Below, piece after piece: positions 24,224 to 37,287 of a DNA stretch of 64,000 nucleotides. The stretch is from Coraliomargarita sp. GTDB taxonomy: Bacteria; Verrucomicrobiota; Verrucomicrobiia; Opitutales; Coraliomargaritaceae. The DNA lies in assembly GCA_002699365.1 (NCBI GenBank), contig PAAN01000018.1:98822-162821 (forward strand), in the 5' to 3' direction. Position 1 is the first letter of the stretch; each line of letters opens with the position of its first letter. A program made the position numbers and the translations under genes. The notes below the pieces were generated by a model. It saw only the letters and a program-made list of their open reading frames with translations, had not been told where the DNA came from and did no database searches.

Positions 24224-24942
24224 TCATTCGGTTTCTCAAAATAAAAACTTAGGACACCAGGATTGACTACTACCCTAGATATTTTAGCCGATGAAATCCT
24301 ATCTTCGTCGACAAAATTCTCTACTTCAAAAGCAAATGGTAAATTATTAATTAAACGGTAGTCTCGGTAATAAGTAGTCAAAATGCATTCGCCTTTGCTG
24401 TTAAATTGTTCCCGCATTAAAATAAAGTTACGCTGCTCGCTAAGATAGTAGCACACTTTTTGTTGATTGATTCTATCGATCTCAATAACTCTTACTGATT
24501 CGTTATCAATTCTATCTGATCTAACTAAACGGATTCGATTACTATAACTCTCGAAGTTTCGTAAAAGCGGCCCTTCAAAATCAGCCTCTTCACGCAGAAT
24601 ATCTGTTTCAGATTTATCTAAAATACGAACCTGAGAGTCCTCTTCCCCAGTAATTAACTGCCAACCGATTGCTCCGTTATAACCAAACGTAATCGATCTA
24701 CCACCCCTACTTTGCGTGTAGCGTATAGAATTCGGACTGCGCTTGCGTAAAATGAAATCATACTGCTCTGCTCCTTGTGTTATCTGACCTTCAATAAGGA
24801 CTGACTTAAGGCCTGCTTCATCAAGCCCTCCTCCATATGTTTGGCTAAAACGCTCTAAAGCAACCCACAACTCATAGCGATCAGATTGTCCTAAGGAAAG
24901 CGCTGAAGATAAGGTAAACAATAGTAGTAAAAGCTTATACAT
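24220..24942 (-). CDS. Periplasmic LolA-like outer-membrane lipoprotein carrier family protein
   Basis: Signal peptide plus LolA-like pattern; low-confidence family call. Confidence 0.45.
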   Translation of the reverse strand: MYKLLLLLFTLSSALSLGQSDRYELWVALERFSQTYGGGLDEAGLKSVLIEGQITQGAEQYDFILRKRSPNSIRYTQSRGGRSITFGYNGAIGWQLITGEEDSQVRILDKSETDILREEADFEGPLLRNFESYSNRIRLVRSDRIDNESVRVIEIDRINQQKVCYYLSEQRNFILMREQFNSKGECILTTYYRDYRLINNLPFAFEVENFVDEDRISSAKISRVVVNPGVLSFYFEKPND

Positions 24943-25034
24943 AACTATTGTATTCTGGCTAGGATCTAAAGCTTATCAAGCTATCATAACTATAAATAAT
25001 AAATAGTAAGAATTTTGTCTCGTGTGCTCTAGCA

Positions 25035-26330
25035 TTGCCAACGAATGGATTATCACACAAATATACGCCTATGACCTCCGCAACTATCTACAATTGGCTA
25101 TTACAATTAGGACTTCCTGAGACCCTCGCATCTACCTTTAGTTTTATTGGCACAGTGACAGCACTCATTATTGTCGCGCTAATTACTAACATATTAGCCA
25201 AAGGCATCATTCGCTTAGTCATTCATCCACTGATTAAAAAGAGCCGTATACGTTGGGATGATCGGCTAATTCAATACAAAGTTATAATACGTTGTTCTCA
25301 TCTAGTCCCTATAGCAATAATTCACTTATATGCCCCAGTACTTTTTGCAACAAACTCTACTGCGATTTCTGCAATAAATTCGATCGTTAATACTTATATC
25401 ATCGTAATTACGCTGATGTTTATTGATGCCTTACTAAATTTTTTACGTGCACTATGGGAAGAAGCAGAAGTTGGTAAACGCTACCCTGCCAAGAGCTTCA
25501 CACAAGCGGCTAAATTAGTCATTAATTTAATTGGATTAGTATTTATATTAGCAGCAATTTTAGGCAAATCACCGCTGGTATTTTTCTCCGGACTAGGGGC
25601 AGTCACAGCCATTCTTTTATTAATTTTTAAAGATGCGATTCTTGGGTTAGTAGCAGGATTTCAACTTTCAATTAACCAAATGGTAATGGTCGGCGACTGG
25701 ATTGAAATGCCAGGTCGTGGAGCAGATGGAGATATAATTGATGTCTCACTAACTACAGTAAAGGTGCAAAACTGGGATAAGACTATTACAACTATCCCTA
25801 CCTATGCACTGATTACTGACTCATTTAAAAACTGGAGGGGCATGAGTGAATCAGGTGGCCGCCGAATCAAGCGAGCAATTAAGCTGAATACAAACAGTAT
25901 TAAGTTCGTCGATGAACCATTACTCGAGCGCTTTAAGCACATCAAGGTTTTGGTTCCTTACCTCGAACAAAAACTTAGTGATATTGATTTACACAACAAC
26001 GCGGTTAGTAGCGATCTAGCAGAATTAATAAATGGTCGTCACTTAACTAATATTGGCACCTTTCGCGCCTATTGCATCGAGTATCTGCGTAATCATCCTG
26101 ATATTCATCAGGACATGACGTTAATCGTTCGGCAACTAGCTCCTACTGAGAATGGATTACCAATAGAAATCTATGTCTTTACCAACACTGTTGAATGGGT
26201 GCAATTTGAGGCAATACAAAGTGACATTTTTGATCATCTTTTTTCAGTTCTTTCCGAGTTTAATCTTGAAGCTTTTCAAAGCCCTAGTGGTGCTGATTTA
26301 AAACAATTGACCTTGCACAATACGATCTAA
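25035..26330 (+). CDS. MscS/YbdG-type mechanosensitive ion channel
   Basis: TM bundle then GAVTAILLLIFKDAILGLVAGFQL...GDWIEMPGRGADGDIIDVSLTTVKVQNWD; internal Met at 25071 may be the true start. Confidence 0.85.
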   Translation: MPTNGLSHKYTPMTSATIYNWLLQLGLPETLASTFSFIGTVTALIIVALITNILAKGIIRLVIHPLIKKSRIRWDDRLIQYKVIIRCSHLVPIAIIHLYAPVLFATNSTAISAINSIVNTYIIVITLMFIDALLNFLRALWEEAEVGKRYPAKSFTQAAKLVINLIGLVFILAAILGKSPLVFFSGLGAVTAILLLIFKDAILGLVAGFQLSINQMVMVGDWIEMPGRGADGDIIDVSLTTVKVQNWDKTITTIPTYALITDSFKNWRGMSESGGRRIKRAIKLNTNSIKFVDEPLLERFKHIKVLVPYLEQKLSDIDLHNNAVSSDLAELINGRHLTNIGTFRAYCIEYLRNHPDIHQDMTLIVRQLAPTENGLPIEIYVFTNTVEWVQFEAIQSDIFDHLFSVLSEFNLEAFQSPSGADLKQLTLHNTI

Positions 26331-26390
26331 AATAAGCAATATTATTGATACTGCATAAATTATAAAGTAAACAAAAGGTATTATTATATT

Positions 26391-26924
26391 TTGAGTATTT
26401 CGACTAAAACAGGAGATGGTGGTAGCACGTCTTTACTTTTTAACAAGCGGGTCTCTAAGAATCATCCTAGAGTAGTCTGTTACGGAAATGTCGATGAATT
26501 AAGCTCTTCACTCGGCATATGCCGTGCTCATAGCATAGATGTAAACGTCAAGAGCCAACTATTAGAAATTCAAATTGAACTTGTACATTTCATGGCAGAA
26601 TTGGCTACAGATGATTTGGATCAAGATCGTTACCATAAAAAATATGCCGATAAAGTAATCCATCAACAACAAGTAGATCGCTTGACTAGCCTAATTGAAG
26701 AGAAGGAAAAGAATTTACAATTTAAAGGATGGACTCAATCAGGTGAAACCGTTGCAGATGCTTTTTTTGATCAAGCTCGCACAACATGCCGCCGAGCAGA
26801 GCGTGGTATAGTAGCACTTAAAGAATCTGGTACTTCAGTGCGATCAGAACTCATGGTTTATCTAAATCGTTTAGCTGACCTACTCTGGATTTGGGGAGTT
26901 GAACATATGCTGTTTAAGAAATAA
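26391..26924 (+). CDS. PduO-type cob(I)alamin adenosyltransferase
   Basis: STKTGDGGSTSLLFNKRVSK, NVDELSSSLG, RTTCRRAER; TTG start. Confidence 0.88.
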   Translation: MSISTKTGDGGSTSLLFNKRVSKNHPRVVCYGNVDELSSSLGICRAHSIDVNVKSQLLEIQIELVHFMAELATDDLDQDRYHKKYADKVIHQQQVDRLTSLIEEKEKNLQFKGWTQSGETVADAFFDQARTTCRRAERGIVALKESGTSVRSELMVYLNRLADLLWIWGVEHMLFKK

Positions 26925-26983
26925 AAACTGAAACGCGAAATTATCAATTAGTCACACTAATTGAATTACCGCTTCACTGCAAC

Positions 26984-28531
26984 CTATAACAAGTCAGCAG
27001 CAAGGTCAGCTAGAGCTGATCGTACTCCTATGGAGAGCTCTATATGTGCGGTTATGTCTGTTCCCCTTAATCGTTGAGCGGTATGCACTAAACCATTTGA
27101 GGCTGCATCCAAAAACATACTGTCCACCTGATCGGGATCTCCTAACAAAATAACCTTTGAGCCCTCACCCATGCGACTGACTACAGTTTTAGCTTCATGG
27201 GGAGTTAAGTTCTGAGCTTCATCAATAATGAAAATAGTGTTCGCCAAGGAACGACCTCGAATAAATGTCATCGCCTCTACAACGACTAGATCGTAATCAA
27301 ATAAAAATTGGTACGGTTTACGTGGCTTACTATCATCATCCTCGTCCTCTCCAAGCAATGGCATTTTTGCTAACTTCGCTAGAGCTTTCTTACGCTTACG
27401 ATTCGAAGTAATTTTATCTATATGTGCTTGATCTTGCTCTAACTGGGACTGCCCAGATAATTTTCTATTACTGAAAAGTACCTCTAAATTATCAAAAAAA
27501 GGAGCTATATAAGGCGCCATCTTCTCTTCGAGTGTTCCGGGCAAAGCGCCAGTATCTTTACCAATGTGGACTAAAGGCCGGGTAATAAATACGCGCTCAT
27601 ATAAATTGTCCTCTCCTAAGGTTTGATAAAGCGCCATTGCCATTGAAATAAGCGTCTTACCTGTACCTGCCTTACCGCAACATGTAATCAGTTTAATATC
27701 CTCATCCAATAAAGCGTCCATAAGCATACGCTGATCATCATTTAACGGATTTATCCGAATACCTTTTGGAATCTTTATTCCGACATTCTCCCCTAAAATA
27801 AGACCTTCTAGTTGACCATCTCCACGGTAGCGAGCTGGTTGCTTAAATTCGCCATTACTGATAAATACATACTCATTAATAAATAGCTGTTGTGTTAACT
27901 CAGGGGCTAAATCAACTCCATGCTCTTCTAGAAATCTTCCATAATCTACATCATCAACAGAAACGGTCTTACTACCTCCTAATTTGGTATCGCTGACCTT
28001 GTCATTCATGTAATCCTCAACTTCCAAGCCGAGTGCTATTGCCTTAAGCGCCATATTGGCATCCTTAGTCACCAGAATAACTCGCTTTTTAGGATTCGCT
28101 TCTTTCAAAAAGATAACAGAAGCGAGAATTCGATTATCCATTTTACCCAAATCAGGTAAAATAGCCATTAAGCGATCGAGCCCTTCACTTTCAACATCAC
28201 CATCAATTATATAATCATTAATCGCAACAATAAGCTGCCCAGCATTCGGTAAATCACATCCAAGTGTTGAACTACAACGATCCCCTAAATCCATCGGTAC
28301 AGCAACTACGTCGGCATCAAAGAGGTCGCGTAAATCCCGATGCACGCTTCGCGCGGCATAACCAAGCTCACCGGGAGCAGACTTTTTTCGGTCTAGCTCT
28401 TCAAGTACCTCAACTGGTATCGCTAATGTGTTTTCCTCAAATTTATACAGACACTGTGGGTCATGCAGAAGAACATTGGTATCGAGAACAAATATCTTGT
28501 CCTCATTCGAGCTCGTTTTTAATTTCGACAA
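26984..28531 (-). CDS. PIN-PhoH family ATPase
   Basis: N-terminal [15 protein letters not shown]; Pho[28 protein letters not shown]. Confidence 0.92.
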   Translation of the reverse strand: MSKLKTSSNEDKIFVLDTNVLLHDPQCLYKFEENTLAIPVEVLEELDRKKSAPGELGYAARSVHRDLRDLFDADVVAVPMDLGDRCSSTLGCDLPNAGQLIVAINDYIIDGDVESEGLDRLMAILPDLGKMDNRILASVIFLKEANPKKRVILVTKDANMALKAIALGLEVEDYMNDKVSDTKLGGSKTVSVDDVDYGRFLEEHGVDLAPELTQQLFINEYVFISNGEFKQPARYRGDGQLEGLILGENVGIKIPKGIRINPLNDDQRMLMDALLDEDIKLITCCGKAGTGKTLISMAMALYQTLGEDNLYERVFITRPLVHIGKDTGALPGTLEEKMAPYIAPFFDNLEVLFSNRKLSGQSQLEQDQAHIDKITSNRKRKKALAKLAKMPLLGEDEDDDSKPRKPYQFLFDYDLVVVEAMTFIRGRSLANTIFIIDEAQNLTPHEAKTVVSRMGEGSKVILLGDPDQVDSMFLDAASNGLVHTAQRLRGTDITAHIELSIGVRSALADLAADLL

Positions 28532-28660
28532 TTGTAAAGTGTTGCTAGCAGATAAAGATTTCTGGGTATTGCGACCAGTTAAGTTTTGTGTAAATTAGCC
28601 TTATTGCTTGCTCTGTTCATAGGAGCAAGCAGGAAAGTCTCCAAAAATGTAAAATTTACT

Positions 28661-29341
28661 ATGCCTACACACACAAGCAGTCTTGAGCAACGAATTGACT
28701 ATATATTCAGTGACCCAACCCTTTTAGAAAAGGCACTAAGGCACTCCAGCCTTAACCTAGGCTTAGACGACAATCAACGACTTGAATTTCTAGGCGATTC
28801 CGTTTTGGGCCTAATAATTGCTGAAACTTTATATACGAAATTTCCAGATGTAGAAGAAGGTAAGCTCGATCGAATGCGAGCGAGTATCGTTAGTGGAAAA
28901 ACATTAGCCAAAAAAGCTTATTCCTTAAATCTTGACCAATTCTTAAATGTTAGTGATGCGCAGCGCAAGAGCTGTTCGCAACCAAGTCAATCTATGTTAG
29001 AGGATACACTTGAAGCAGTTATTGGGGCAGTCTATCTAGATGGAGGGCTCAAAGCAGCGCAGCGTAGCATCCTACTATTATTTAGTGATTTACTTGGTCA
29101 AGACATCGATGTAGCCAGCCGTGGCACTCCAAAAAGCCAACTTCAAGAGTGGAGCCAAAAACACCAAAATGGAGCGGTACCCAATTATACTCTCCATGCT
29201 ACAACAGGACCGGACCACGCGCGCAAATACGAAGTAAAAGTTGCTCTCTCTGGGAAGATACTTGGTAGCGGCTCGGGCGGTTCGATTAAAGCCGCAGAAA
29301 TTGCAGCGGCGGATGCTGCCCTAAAAAAGTTATCTATTTAA
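28661..29341 (+). CDS. rnc: Ribonuclease III
   Basis: [34 protein letters not shown]-terminal dsRBD; ATG at 28661 preferred over the 28586 ORF start. Confidence 0.94.
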   Translation: MPTHTSSLEQRIDYIFSDPTLLEKALRHSSLNLGLDDNQRLEFLGDSVLGLIIAETLYTKFPDVEEGKLDRMRASIVSGKTLAKKAYSLNLDQFLNVSDAQRKSCSQPSQSMLEDTLEAVIGAVYLDGGLKAAQRSILLLFSDLLGQDIDVASRGTPKSQLQEWSQKHQNGAVPNYTLHATTGPDHARKYEVKVALSGKILGSGSGGSIKAAEIAAADAALKKLSI

Positions 29342-32300
29342 TGAAAAAAAATAGATGGAAAGTGATTCACGGATGCTGTGAGGAAGCTAGCGTCGCTCTA
29401 ATCACTAAAATATCAATTCAGAAAACTAATTTTGGTTTATCAGTAGCGCTGGTATCGAGTTCAGAAATAGGACAAAGGCTCGCCTACGAATGCGCTACAT
29501 TCGCCACGTGGATGAATCCACAAATCGGCATTGAAGCCCTCAACTTCGAAGAAGATCTACTGACTGATATTGACGCAAGTCGCCGCGATGATCGTAACTG
29601 TGAGCGACTTAGTGTTTTAAGTCAGCTACTGGCTAAGCCAGTTCGCCCTCGTCTTTTAATTGCGACTCCACAAGCACTCTTTGGGACTTGTCCTATTCGA
29701 AAAAAATTTGAGGCCCAGCAAATACAGCTCTATGTGGGAGCAACTATTTCCTTTCAAGTATTGATCAAGCGACTCACTCAAGAGCTAGATTATGATGCTG
29801 AAGCTGTCTGCGAATGCCCAGGGCAAATAGCCATTCGCGGTGGTCTAGTTGATATCTACCCCTACGACTCCAAGCAGCCGTACCGACTGGATTTTTTTGG
29901 AGACCAATTAGAAAGTATACGCTTTTTCGACCCAGTAACCCAGCGATCGACAGAACCGACTAATAAAATTAGCATTTGCGCTGCACTTGGTTCAAGTGAA
30001 TCACAAAAAAATGGTGGATTAATTGAATTTTTACCAAAAAGTGGAATTCATTGGATCCTATTAGAACCTTCTAAATTAGTTCGCAATTACCCCTATCACT
30101 TTGAACAAAAAAAAGGTCCTCCAAAAAAAGCGAAACAAACTTTCTATGAGCTTTTTCTATCACGAAGTGAGGCTAAAGAAAGATGTGTCGCATTGTGCGC
30201 ACTGGATACAGAACCTGAACTATTTCGCTCAAGCCCGCGCCTTGAAATAGCTACTGAAGCTACCGCCAACTACCGGCACCAAAATTATGAATATAATAAT
30301 GGAGATAACTACTATACATTTAAGCAAGATACTCTCCATCGATTTGAGACTCAAGTAGCAGATTGGGCTAAGCTAGAAGATCTAACTATTGCCTTCGTTT
30401 GTAGCGGTCAAGATCAGGTAGAAAGCATCCAACAATCCTTAGCTAAAAATCCGGTAACTGCTAAGCTCAAACCAAAATATTTAATCGGTTACATTAGCTC
30501 TGGGTTTTTATATCGTAAGACTGATAAGTCCAAAGATGTCGCAAATATATTTCCAGAATCCAGCAATAATGGCTACGCATTGATCTGTGATCATGAATTT
30601 TTTAATAACCAAAAAATTAGGCCTCAACCCCGAAGAGTACGTGCACAATCAACTAATTCTCAAGTCGATCAGTTACTCGATTTTAGCGAGCTTGCTGATG
30701 GCGATCCTTTGGTGCACCTCCAACACGGAATCTGCCTTTTTCACGGATTAACAAAGCTAAATATACAGGGCGGTACCAAGGAAGTTATTTCGGTAGAATT
30801 TGCAGCCGATATGACGATCCATGTACCTTTACATGAATCGCATCTACTAACTCGTTATGTAGGCTTAACAAAATCCTCTCCTAAGCTAGGTAAGATCGGA
30901 GGAGCCTCATGGGATAAAACTAGAAGAGCCGCTGAAATTGCAACTTTAGACTATGCTGCTGAATTACTTCACTTACACGCGCGCCGTGACCAAACCTCTG
31001 GCTATGCATTTCCACCAGATTCTCCTTGGCAGAAGAATTTTGAAGACGCCTTTACTTTTTCAGAAACGCCAGATCAACTAACTGCAATTGATCAGACCAA
31101 GCAGGACATGGAGCGACCCATACCGATGGATCGCTTAATTTGTGGCGATGTAGGGTTTGGTAAGACTGAAGTGGCGATTCGCGCAGCATTAAAGGCGGTG
31201 CTTGCAGGTAAGCAGGTCGCTTTACTAACTCCCACCACGGTGCTCTGCCAACAACACTATAATACATTGTGCGAGCGGATGGCTAACTTTCCTGTTATCA
31301 TTGAACAAGTCAGCCGTTTTCGCACTACGAATGAAAATAGACAATCTTTGGCTCAATTAGCTGCAGGTAAAATTGACATTGTTGTCGGCACCCACCGACT
31401 ACTAAGTAAAGATGTCTATTTTCAAAATCTTGGCCTACTAATTGTTGATGAAGAACAAAGATTTGGTGTCAAACAAAAGGATTCCATCAAGCAACTACGC
31501 GCCGAGGTAGACATACTTACACTCAGTGCGACGCCTATTCCTCGCACTCTATATTTAGCGCTTTCTGGCGCTCGTTCGATGAGTGTTATTGAAACAGCTC
31601 CTATAAATCGTCGCCCAATCAAAACTATTGTAAAAAGTTACGATACAAAACTTGTTAAACAAGCCATAGAATTTGAAAAGAATAGAAATGGCCAAGTTTT
31701 CTATCTTCACAATAAAGTCACTACTATTGATGCGGTAGCGCAGCAAATTCGTGATATGCTTCCTACGCTCAAAGTAGCGGTGGGGCACGGTCAAATGGAG
31801 GACCACGCGCTAGAAAAAGTGATGACTCAGTTCGTGGCTGGACAATTCGATGTTCTTGTATGCACGACAATTATTGAATCCGGTATCGATATACCAAACT
31901 GTAATACATTAATAATCGAGGGAGCCGATAGATTCGGATTGGCGCAGTTATACCAAATAAGAGGGCGCGTGGGTCGATTTAAGCGGCAAGCATATGCCTA
32001 TTTGTTACTGCATCGACATGCGACCTTAGTTAATCAGGCACAAAAACGACTACACGCACTCAAACAGCACAATCAACTGGGCGCTGGATTCCGAATTGCT
32101 ATGCGTGATTTAGAATTACGTGGAGCTGGTAATTTGCTTGGCGCGCAACAAAGTGGTCATATTGCTGGTGTAGGATTTGAGCTATACTGCCAACTTCTAA
32201 AACAAAGTGTCGCTCGACTAAAAGGAGAACCAGGAGCAGATCGAATAAGAGCAGAGGTAATGCTCGATTTCATTGCCTGCGGTGAAGGTGCAGGTACCTC

Positions 32301-32742
32301 GCGAAGCACTAGTGGAACTGATGGCTTTGCTGCAATTAAAGCTGCGGAATATACGTCTCTTAGTAGAATAATTGAAGCAAGCTTACCAGCAAATTATATA
32401 ACTGAGCCGCGATTACGAATCGACATTTATCGACGCTTCGCTCTTGCAGAAAATTCACAAAGTATTCGTACGATTTCTGAAGAAATTGAAGATCGTTTCG
32501 GTAAACGACCAGTTGCTGTGGATGCACTAATCGAACTATGTGAAATACGTATATCTGCTGAACTAGCAGGAATTCGACGAGTCGAGAGTGAAAACGAGCG
32601 ACTTATCTGTCGATACGCTCATCCGAAGAAAGATCGAGAATTCCTCAAGATCGGCAGTCGCTTTCCCCGCTTGACCGCTGAAGATCCACTTCTAAGGTTA
32701 AAAGAGATTAACAAATTCCTTCAACGCCAACTAGGCTCATGA
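29341..32742 (+). CDS. mfd: Transcription-repair coupling factor
   Basis: [14 protein letters not shown] (CarD-like RID), [28 protein letters not shown], helicase and TRG motifs. Confidence 0.96.
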   Translation: MKKNRWKVIHGCCEEASVALITKISIQKTNFGLSVALVSSSEIGQRLAYECATFATWMNPQIGIEALNFEEDLLTDIDASRRDDRNCERLSVLSQLLAKPVRPRLLIATPQALFGTCPIRKKFEAQQIQLYVGATISFQVLIKRLTQELDYDAEAVCECPGQIAIRGGLVDIYPYDSKQPYRLDFFGDQLESIRFFDPVTQRSTEPTNKISICAALGSSESQKNGGLIEFLPKSGIHWILLEPSKLVRNYPYHFEQKKGPPKKAKQTFYELFLSRSEAKERCVALCALDTEPELFRSSPRLEIATEATANYRHQNYEYNNGDNYYTFKQDTLHRFETQVADWAKLEDLTIAFVCSGQDQVESIQQSLAKNPVTAKLKPKYLIGYISSGFLYRKTDKSKDVANIFPESSNNGYALICDHEFFNNQKIRPQPRRVRAQSTNSQVDQLLDFSELADGDPLVHLQHGICLFHGLTKLNIQGGTKEVISVEFAADMTIHVPLHESHLLTRYVGLTKSSPKLGKIGGASWDKTRRAAEIATLDYAAELLHLHARRDQTSGYAFPPDSPWQKNFEDAFTFSETPDQLTAIDQTKQDMERPIPMDRLICGDVGFGKTEVAIRAALKAVLAGKQVALLTPTTVLCQQHYNTLCERMANFPVIIEQVSRFRTTNENRQSLAQLAAGKIDIVVGTHRLLSKDVYFQNLGLLIVDEEQRFGVKQKDSIKQLRAEVDILTLSATPIPRTLYLALSGARSMSVIETAPINRRPIKTIVKSYDTKLVKQAIEFEKNRNGQVFYLHNKVTTIDAVAQQIRDMLPTLKVAVGHGQMEDHALEKVMTQFVAGQFDVLVCTTIIESGIDIPNCNTLIIEGADRFGLAQLYQIRGRVGRFKRQAYAYLLLHRHATLVNQAQKRLHALKQHNQLGAGFRIAMRDLELRGAGNLLGAQQSGHIAGVGFELYCQLLKQSVARLKGEPGADRIRAEVMLDFIACGEGAGTSRSTSGTDGFAAIKAAEYTSLSRIIEASLPANYITEPRLRIDIYRRFALAENSQSIRTISEEIEDRFGKRPVAVDALIELCEIRISAELAGIRRVESENERLICRYAHPKKDREFLKIGSRFPRLTAEDPLLRLKEINKFLQRQLGS

Positions 32743-33752
32743 CGCTACTTCGTACATTCAAAATTCTTTTTATAATTATTGGTCTTACCAGCCTAAGCTT
32801 TAGTATCCAGGGACAGGCCGTAGATGACTCCACTAAACCAGACCGGTCGATCATGCGCCTAGGAAATGGAATTGCTGCGATAGCAGAAGGCCAAATCATT
32901 ACTTTAGAAGAATTGCGGGGAGAACTAGAACCTATTATACCTCGTATTCGCTTAGAAGCTAAAAGCGAATCTGATTTTAATCAACTTATCGATAAACTCA
33001 GTCGTGATGTTCTGCAAAATATGATCGATCGCATCGTCATACTTAAAGCTGCCGAAGAAAAAGGACTGATGATACCTGAATCGTACATCGATCAAGAGTA
33101 TAACGAAACAATCGCCCGAGATTTTGGAGGCGATCGAAGTAAATTCCTTGGTTACTTAAAGCAAAAAGGTGAAACGCCACGAGAATTCCGTAAAGAAATT
33201 TATCGCCGCGTCGCAGTGAACGCTATGCGTCAAGAAAATCGTAAGTCACAATCGGAGATAAGTCCTGAGCGAATTGAGGACTTTTATGTCAAAAATAAGA
33301 TCCGTTTTTACCAAGAAGAAGCCTTGCACCTGCGCCAGATTATTCTAACCCCGCTCGCTGACGAGGGACTAGCGCCGCTTCGTCAAACAGCAAAGCAAGT
33401 CATCAAAGAACTTCAAGATGGAGCTAATTTCGGAGACCTTGCGCGCAAATACAGTCAGGATAACATGAGCCGTAGAGGTGGGGATTGGGGTTGGATTAAA
33501 CGCTCCGATATTCGTGAAGAGCTTAGCGCAATCGCATTTAAACTAGATCCAGGTCAGTACAGCGAACCAGTTGAGCTAGGCGGAACAATTTTTGTTCTAT
33601 ACTGCGAAGCAAAGCGAGAAGAGTTGATTCAACCAGTATCGCAAGTTAGAGATGCAATAGAAGAGGTTCTTGTAGGAGAAATAGCGCGTGAAAGCCAAAG
33701 TCGCTGGATTAAAAACTTACGCAGCAAAGCATACATCCGTTATTATATGTAA
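32739..33752 (+). CDS. SurA/PpiC-type periplasmic peptidyl-prolyl isomerase
   Basis: Signal peptide; SurA N-domain; parvulin [29 protein letters not shown]; 4-nt overlap with mfd. Confidence 0.87.
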   Translation: MTLLRTFKILFIIIGLTSLSFSIQGQAVDDSTKPDRSIMRLGNGIAAIAEGQIITLEELRGELEPIIPRIRLEAKSESDFNQLIDKLSRDVLQNMIDRIVILKAAEEKGLMIPESYIDQEYNETIARDFGGDRSKFLGYLKQKGETPREFRKEIYRRVAVNAMRQENRKSQSEISPERIEDFYVKNKIRFYQEEALHLRQIILTPLADEGLAPLRQTAKQVIKELQDGANFGDLARKYSQDNMSRRGGDWGWIKRSDIREELSAIAFKLDPGQYSEPVELGGTIFVLYCEAKREELIQPVSQVRDAIEEVLVGEIARESQSRWIKNLRSKAYIRYYM

Positions 33753-33843
33753 TCGGAAAAGTTGTACGAAAACTAATTTGGTAGTCTATCGGATACTCTC
33801 AATTGACTATCAAAAGAAAATCCTAGCTCAACGTGTTGAATTA

Positions 33844-34677
33844 TTAAGGCAACCATGGATACTTCCTGTATTGCGGCGTGCGCTTTTCATTCCATGCCTT
33901 GCGCCCTTCTTCGCCCTCATCGGTCATGTAGTACAACAACGTAGCATTTCCAGCTAGTTCCTGGAGACCTTGTTGCCCATCGACATCAGCATTGAAAGCA
34001 GCCTTCAAGCAGCGAATAGAAAGAGGGCTATGGTTCAATATTTCCTGCGCCCATTGAACTCCCTCTGATTCTAAATTTTCGTAGGAAACTATTTTATTTA
34101 TTAGACCCATATCAAGTGCTTCTTGGGCTGAGTATTGGCGGCATAAATACCATATTTCGCGAGCCTTCTTATGCCCAACAATTCTTGCTAAATAACTAGA
34201 ACCAAATCCTCCGTCAAAGCTACCTACCTTCGGCCCAGTTTGCCCAAAAATAGCATTATCAGCGGCAATAGTGAGGTCGCATACAACATGTAAAACATGT
34301 CCACCACCAATTGCGTACCCTGCAACTAAAGCAATTACGACCTTGGGCATCGATCGAATTAGCTTTTGTAAATCTAAAACATTTAAGCGGGGCACTCCGT
34401 CACTGCCGATATAACCTCCCTGCTTATGACCACGAATTTTCTGATCGCCTCCAGCGCAAAAAGCAAACTTGCCGTCACTTTGTGGATTAAAACCAGTTAG
34501 TAAGACAACTCCAACACTTGTATCTTCACGCGCGTCATTGAATGCTTGGATTAATTCAGTAACCGTGTCCGGCGTAAAAGAGTTACGTCGATGCGGCCTA
34601 TTGATAGTAACCTTTGCAATACCATCACATTTTTCATAAATGATATCTTCAAAATCGTGTACTTTTTCCCAGTTCAT
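33844..34677 (-). CDS. menB: 1,4-dihydroxy-2-naphthoyl-CoA synthase
   Basis: [50 protein letters not shown]; start set at MNWEKV. Confidence 0.95.
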   Translation of the reverse strand: MNWEKVHDFEDIIYEKCDGIAKVTINRPHRRNSFTPDTVTELIQAFNDAREDTSVGVVLLTGFNPQSDGKFAFCAGGDQKIRGHKQGGYIGSDGVPRLNVLDLQKLIRSMPKVVIALVAGYAIGGGHVLHVVCDLTIAADNAIFGQTGPKVGSFDGGFGSSYLARIVGHKKAREIWYLCRQYSAQEALDMGLINKIVSYENLESEGVQWAQEILNHSPLSIRCLKAAFNADVDGQQGLQELAGNATLLYYMTDEGEEGRKAWNEKRTPQYRKYPWLP

Positions 34678-34690
34678 AAGCAATAGTGTA

Positions 34691-36454
34691 TTAAAATTCT
34701 TTAAGGAAGTTAGAATCAAACTTTCTATCGGTTTTTAATTCCAAGACACGCAGTCCATTAGTTTTTTTGTGCAACTGTTCAGTAAATGATTCCCAATTCA
34801 AAATTCTTTTATAACAAACAGAATATGCAACGCATAACTTCTCGATCTCTACATGTTGTGGAGTCGCAAAGAACTCTTCAAAGCCTTCACACGAAGAAAC
34901 CTGTAAATGCTCAAATATACCGCCACCATTATTATTGATTAGAATGACCGTTAAACTGCCATTAAAATCCTTAGCGGATAATAAGGCATTTGTATCATGT
35001 AAAAAGGCCAAGTCTCCAGTTAGTAAAACTGTTGGAGGCCCATTATTTGCAATTCCGATTGCTGTACCCAAAGTGCCATCGATGCCATTAGCTCCACGAT
35101 TCGAATAAATTGCACCCGCTGGACTATTAGTGCTCCAAAACCATTCTGCATAGCGCACACTCATACTACTAGCCAGAAAAACAGAGCTGCCAGCATGCAC
35201 ATGCTTTGAGAGTAACCACGCGGCCTTACCTTCAAATAGTTCTTTAACTGCCTCTAGCTTATTGTTCATAGACTGTGCTTGGCTATTTTCCTTCTCGATC
35301 CAACTATTCAGCCAATTTAAATCAGGTTTCTGTTCTATAACATAACTTACTAGAAAAGATACATCCCCATGCAAAATGCTCGCTTCTCGGTGCAGAGGAT
35401 CACTGTTAAATGGCCTATCAGCTAGTATAAAGTGCGTGGCATCTATCTGCTCTAACCATCCACGCAAAATTTTGCTTGTTGGCAAAGTGCCAATTTGGAG
35501 TACAGCGGTAGGCAACAATTCTGCAGCATCTTTTACTATCCTCAAATGCCGATCATAGTTACAGATCAAACCCTTAATCGTGCTGGCTTTCGCTCGTAAA
35601 GGATTCAATACATCTGCTAGAACAGGCCATCCTAGACTTTTTGAAAGTACTGCTACTGCGGCAGTAAAATCATCCTCATTTTGAGGATTGATGTCACCCA
35701 CTACAATTAATCCCTTGTGGTGGCTAGTGAGGCGCTCAATAGCAACCGTATCTAAGTGCCCTACTCTCGTCCCTGAATCCACTAATCGCGTGATTACAGT
35801 TGAGGCCTTCTCTAAACAATCGGCATCTATTATTGGCGCATCACCTAGTTGCGCAATTAGAGGCTCACGGAAGGGAAAATTCAAGTGCACAGGACCAGGA
35901 TTGATATGTAAGGCACGATCCACCGCATGAACTAATGATTGGCGCAAATATGCTAATCTTTCAGAACTGATTTCAGGTAGAGCTAATTCTGTGAAAGAAC
36001 GAACTGAAGCAGCGTACAAATTAATTTGGTCGATTGTCTGGCCAGACGAACAATTCCTATATTCAGGGGGTCGATCGGCCGTTAAAACAACTAATGGCGT
36101 ACCACTTAATGACGCCTCTATCACAGCAGGGTAGTAATTTACTGCAGCGGTACCGGAGGTGCAGATTAAGGCGACGGGTTTATGACTACGCTTTGCCTCC
36201 CCAAGAGCTATAAAACCAGCTGTTCGCTCGTCGAGCACGACTACAGTGTTTAATTTAGTATTATTTGAGGCTGCAAGAGTTAGTGGAGTAGATCGTGAGC
36301 CTGGAGAAATAACTACTGTCGCTATACCTAAACGCGCCAAAACTTCCATAGTCACTGCACCCCACGCTGCGTTAACATTGGAGCGTGCGTTTTTATCAAA
36401 AAGACTCTGTTCAAAAGTATTCACAAGCAGCAAGTTATGGACGGTCTGAAGCAC
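34691..36454 (-). CDS. menD: 2-succinyl-5-enolpyruvyl-6-hydroxy-3-cyclohexene-1-carboxylate synthase
   Basis: [42 protein letters not shown], ThDP region [13 protein letters not shown]. Confidence 0.95.
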   Translation of the reverse strand: MLQTVHNLLLVNTFEQSLFDKNARSNVNAAWGAVTMEVLARLGIATVVISPGSRSTPLTLAASNNTKLNTVVVLDERTAGFIALGEAKRSHKPVALICTSGTAAVNYYPAVIEASLSGTPLVVLTADRPPEYRNCSSGQTIDQINLYAASVRSFTELALPEISSERLAYLRQSLVHAVDRALHINPGPVHLNFPFREPLIAQLGDAPIIDADCLEKASTVITRLVDSGTRVGHLDTVAIERLTSHHKGLIVVGDINPQNEDDFTAAVAVLSKSLGWPVLADVLNPLRAKASTIKGLICNYDRHLRIVKDAAELLPTAVLQIGTLPTSKILRGWLEQIDATHFILADRPFNSDPLHREASILHGDVSFLVSYVIEQKPDLNWLNSWIEKENSQAQSMNNKLEAVKELFEGKAAWLLSKHVHAGSSVFLASSMSVRYAEWFWSTNSPAGAIYSNRGANGIDGTLGTAIGIANNGPPTVLLTGDLAFLHDTNALLSAKDFNGSLTVILINNNGGGIFEHLQVSSCEGFEEFFATPQHVEIEKLCVAYSVCYKRILNWESFTEQLHKKTNGLRVLELKTDRKFDSNFLKEF

Positions 36455-36588
36455 ACATCAACTTCCAAAAAGTAAAAAAACTACTATTAACAATAACACT
36501 TAATAGTAATTTAGCTAATTTTAAGCGAACTTTATTCATTAACCGAACTGCGCTTGCAACTAGTAGAGGATTCTATTCGGATAGAGCC

Positions 36589-37272
36589 ATGCTTAATGAC
36601 TGTAAAATGGACAACCCCCCACCATTGCCTGCACTTTTAATCGATGCAAGTGGACAATGCTTAGCAACTGGAGTCCTGGGAACCAAAAACACTTGGCAAT
36701 CATATAATGAGCTTAATGGAACTGCGCTCGAAACACTTTTTAAATGTATCGAAAAAACCCTTAAAGATGCAAATGCTGAACTCAATCAGATACGTAGCTT
36801 CATATGTTGTGTAGGACCGGGGTCAGTCCTAGGGTTACGCTTAGCAGTAATGGCTGTAGAGACTTGGGCGAGGATCCACTTTAGGAAAGCCCCTGTGTAT
36901 ACTTACAACAGCTTAGATTATTGTGCTACAATACTACAATTTGATCAAATAAAACTTGGCGGATCAATACTAGTCTCTGATTGGAAAAAAGATGCCTGGC
37001 ATGCTGTTAAACTTCTAGAGGATCAAGAATGTAAGTTAGAAGTGATCGACTCGGAAACCTTAAGAACTTGGAATGGAGCCATATTTCACTTGCCTCAAAG
37101 AAAAGGCTGGCAAGACCCCCCTGCAAACTGCACCACAATTAAATACCAACCAAAGCGCATTATTGAATGTATCGATTCAGGAATTTTAAACTATTGCGAA
37201 AGCATAGAACTCTTCAGTTCTACTGTTAACAGTTATAAAAAATGGATCCCAAAAAGGCATGGAAGCACATAG
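36589..37272 (+). CDS. Divergent TsaB-like (M22/glycoprotease) protein
   Basis: ICCVGPGSVLGLRLAVMAVETWA resembles the TsaB GPGSFTGLR motif; start set at MLNDCK to avoid overlap with menD. Confidence 0.65.
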   Translation: MLNDCKMDNPPPLPALLIDASGQCLATGVLGTKNTWQSYNELNGTALETLFKCIEKTLKDANAELNQIRSFICCVGPGSVLGLRLAVMAVETWARIHFRKAPVYTYNSLDYCATILQFDQIKLGGSILVSDWKKDAWHAVKLLEDQECKLEVIDSETLRTWNGAIFHLPQRKGWQDPPANCTTIKYQPKRIIECIDSGILNYCESIELFSSTVNSYKKWIPKRHGST

Positions 37273-37287
37273 ATTTAACCTTCAGAA

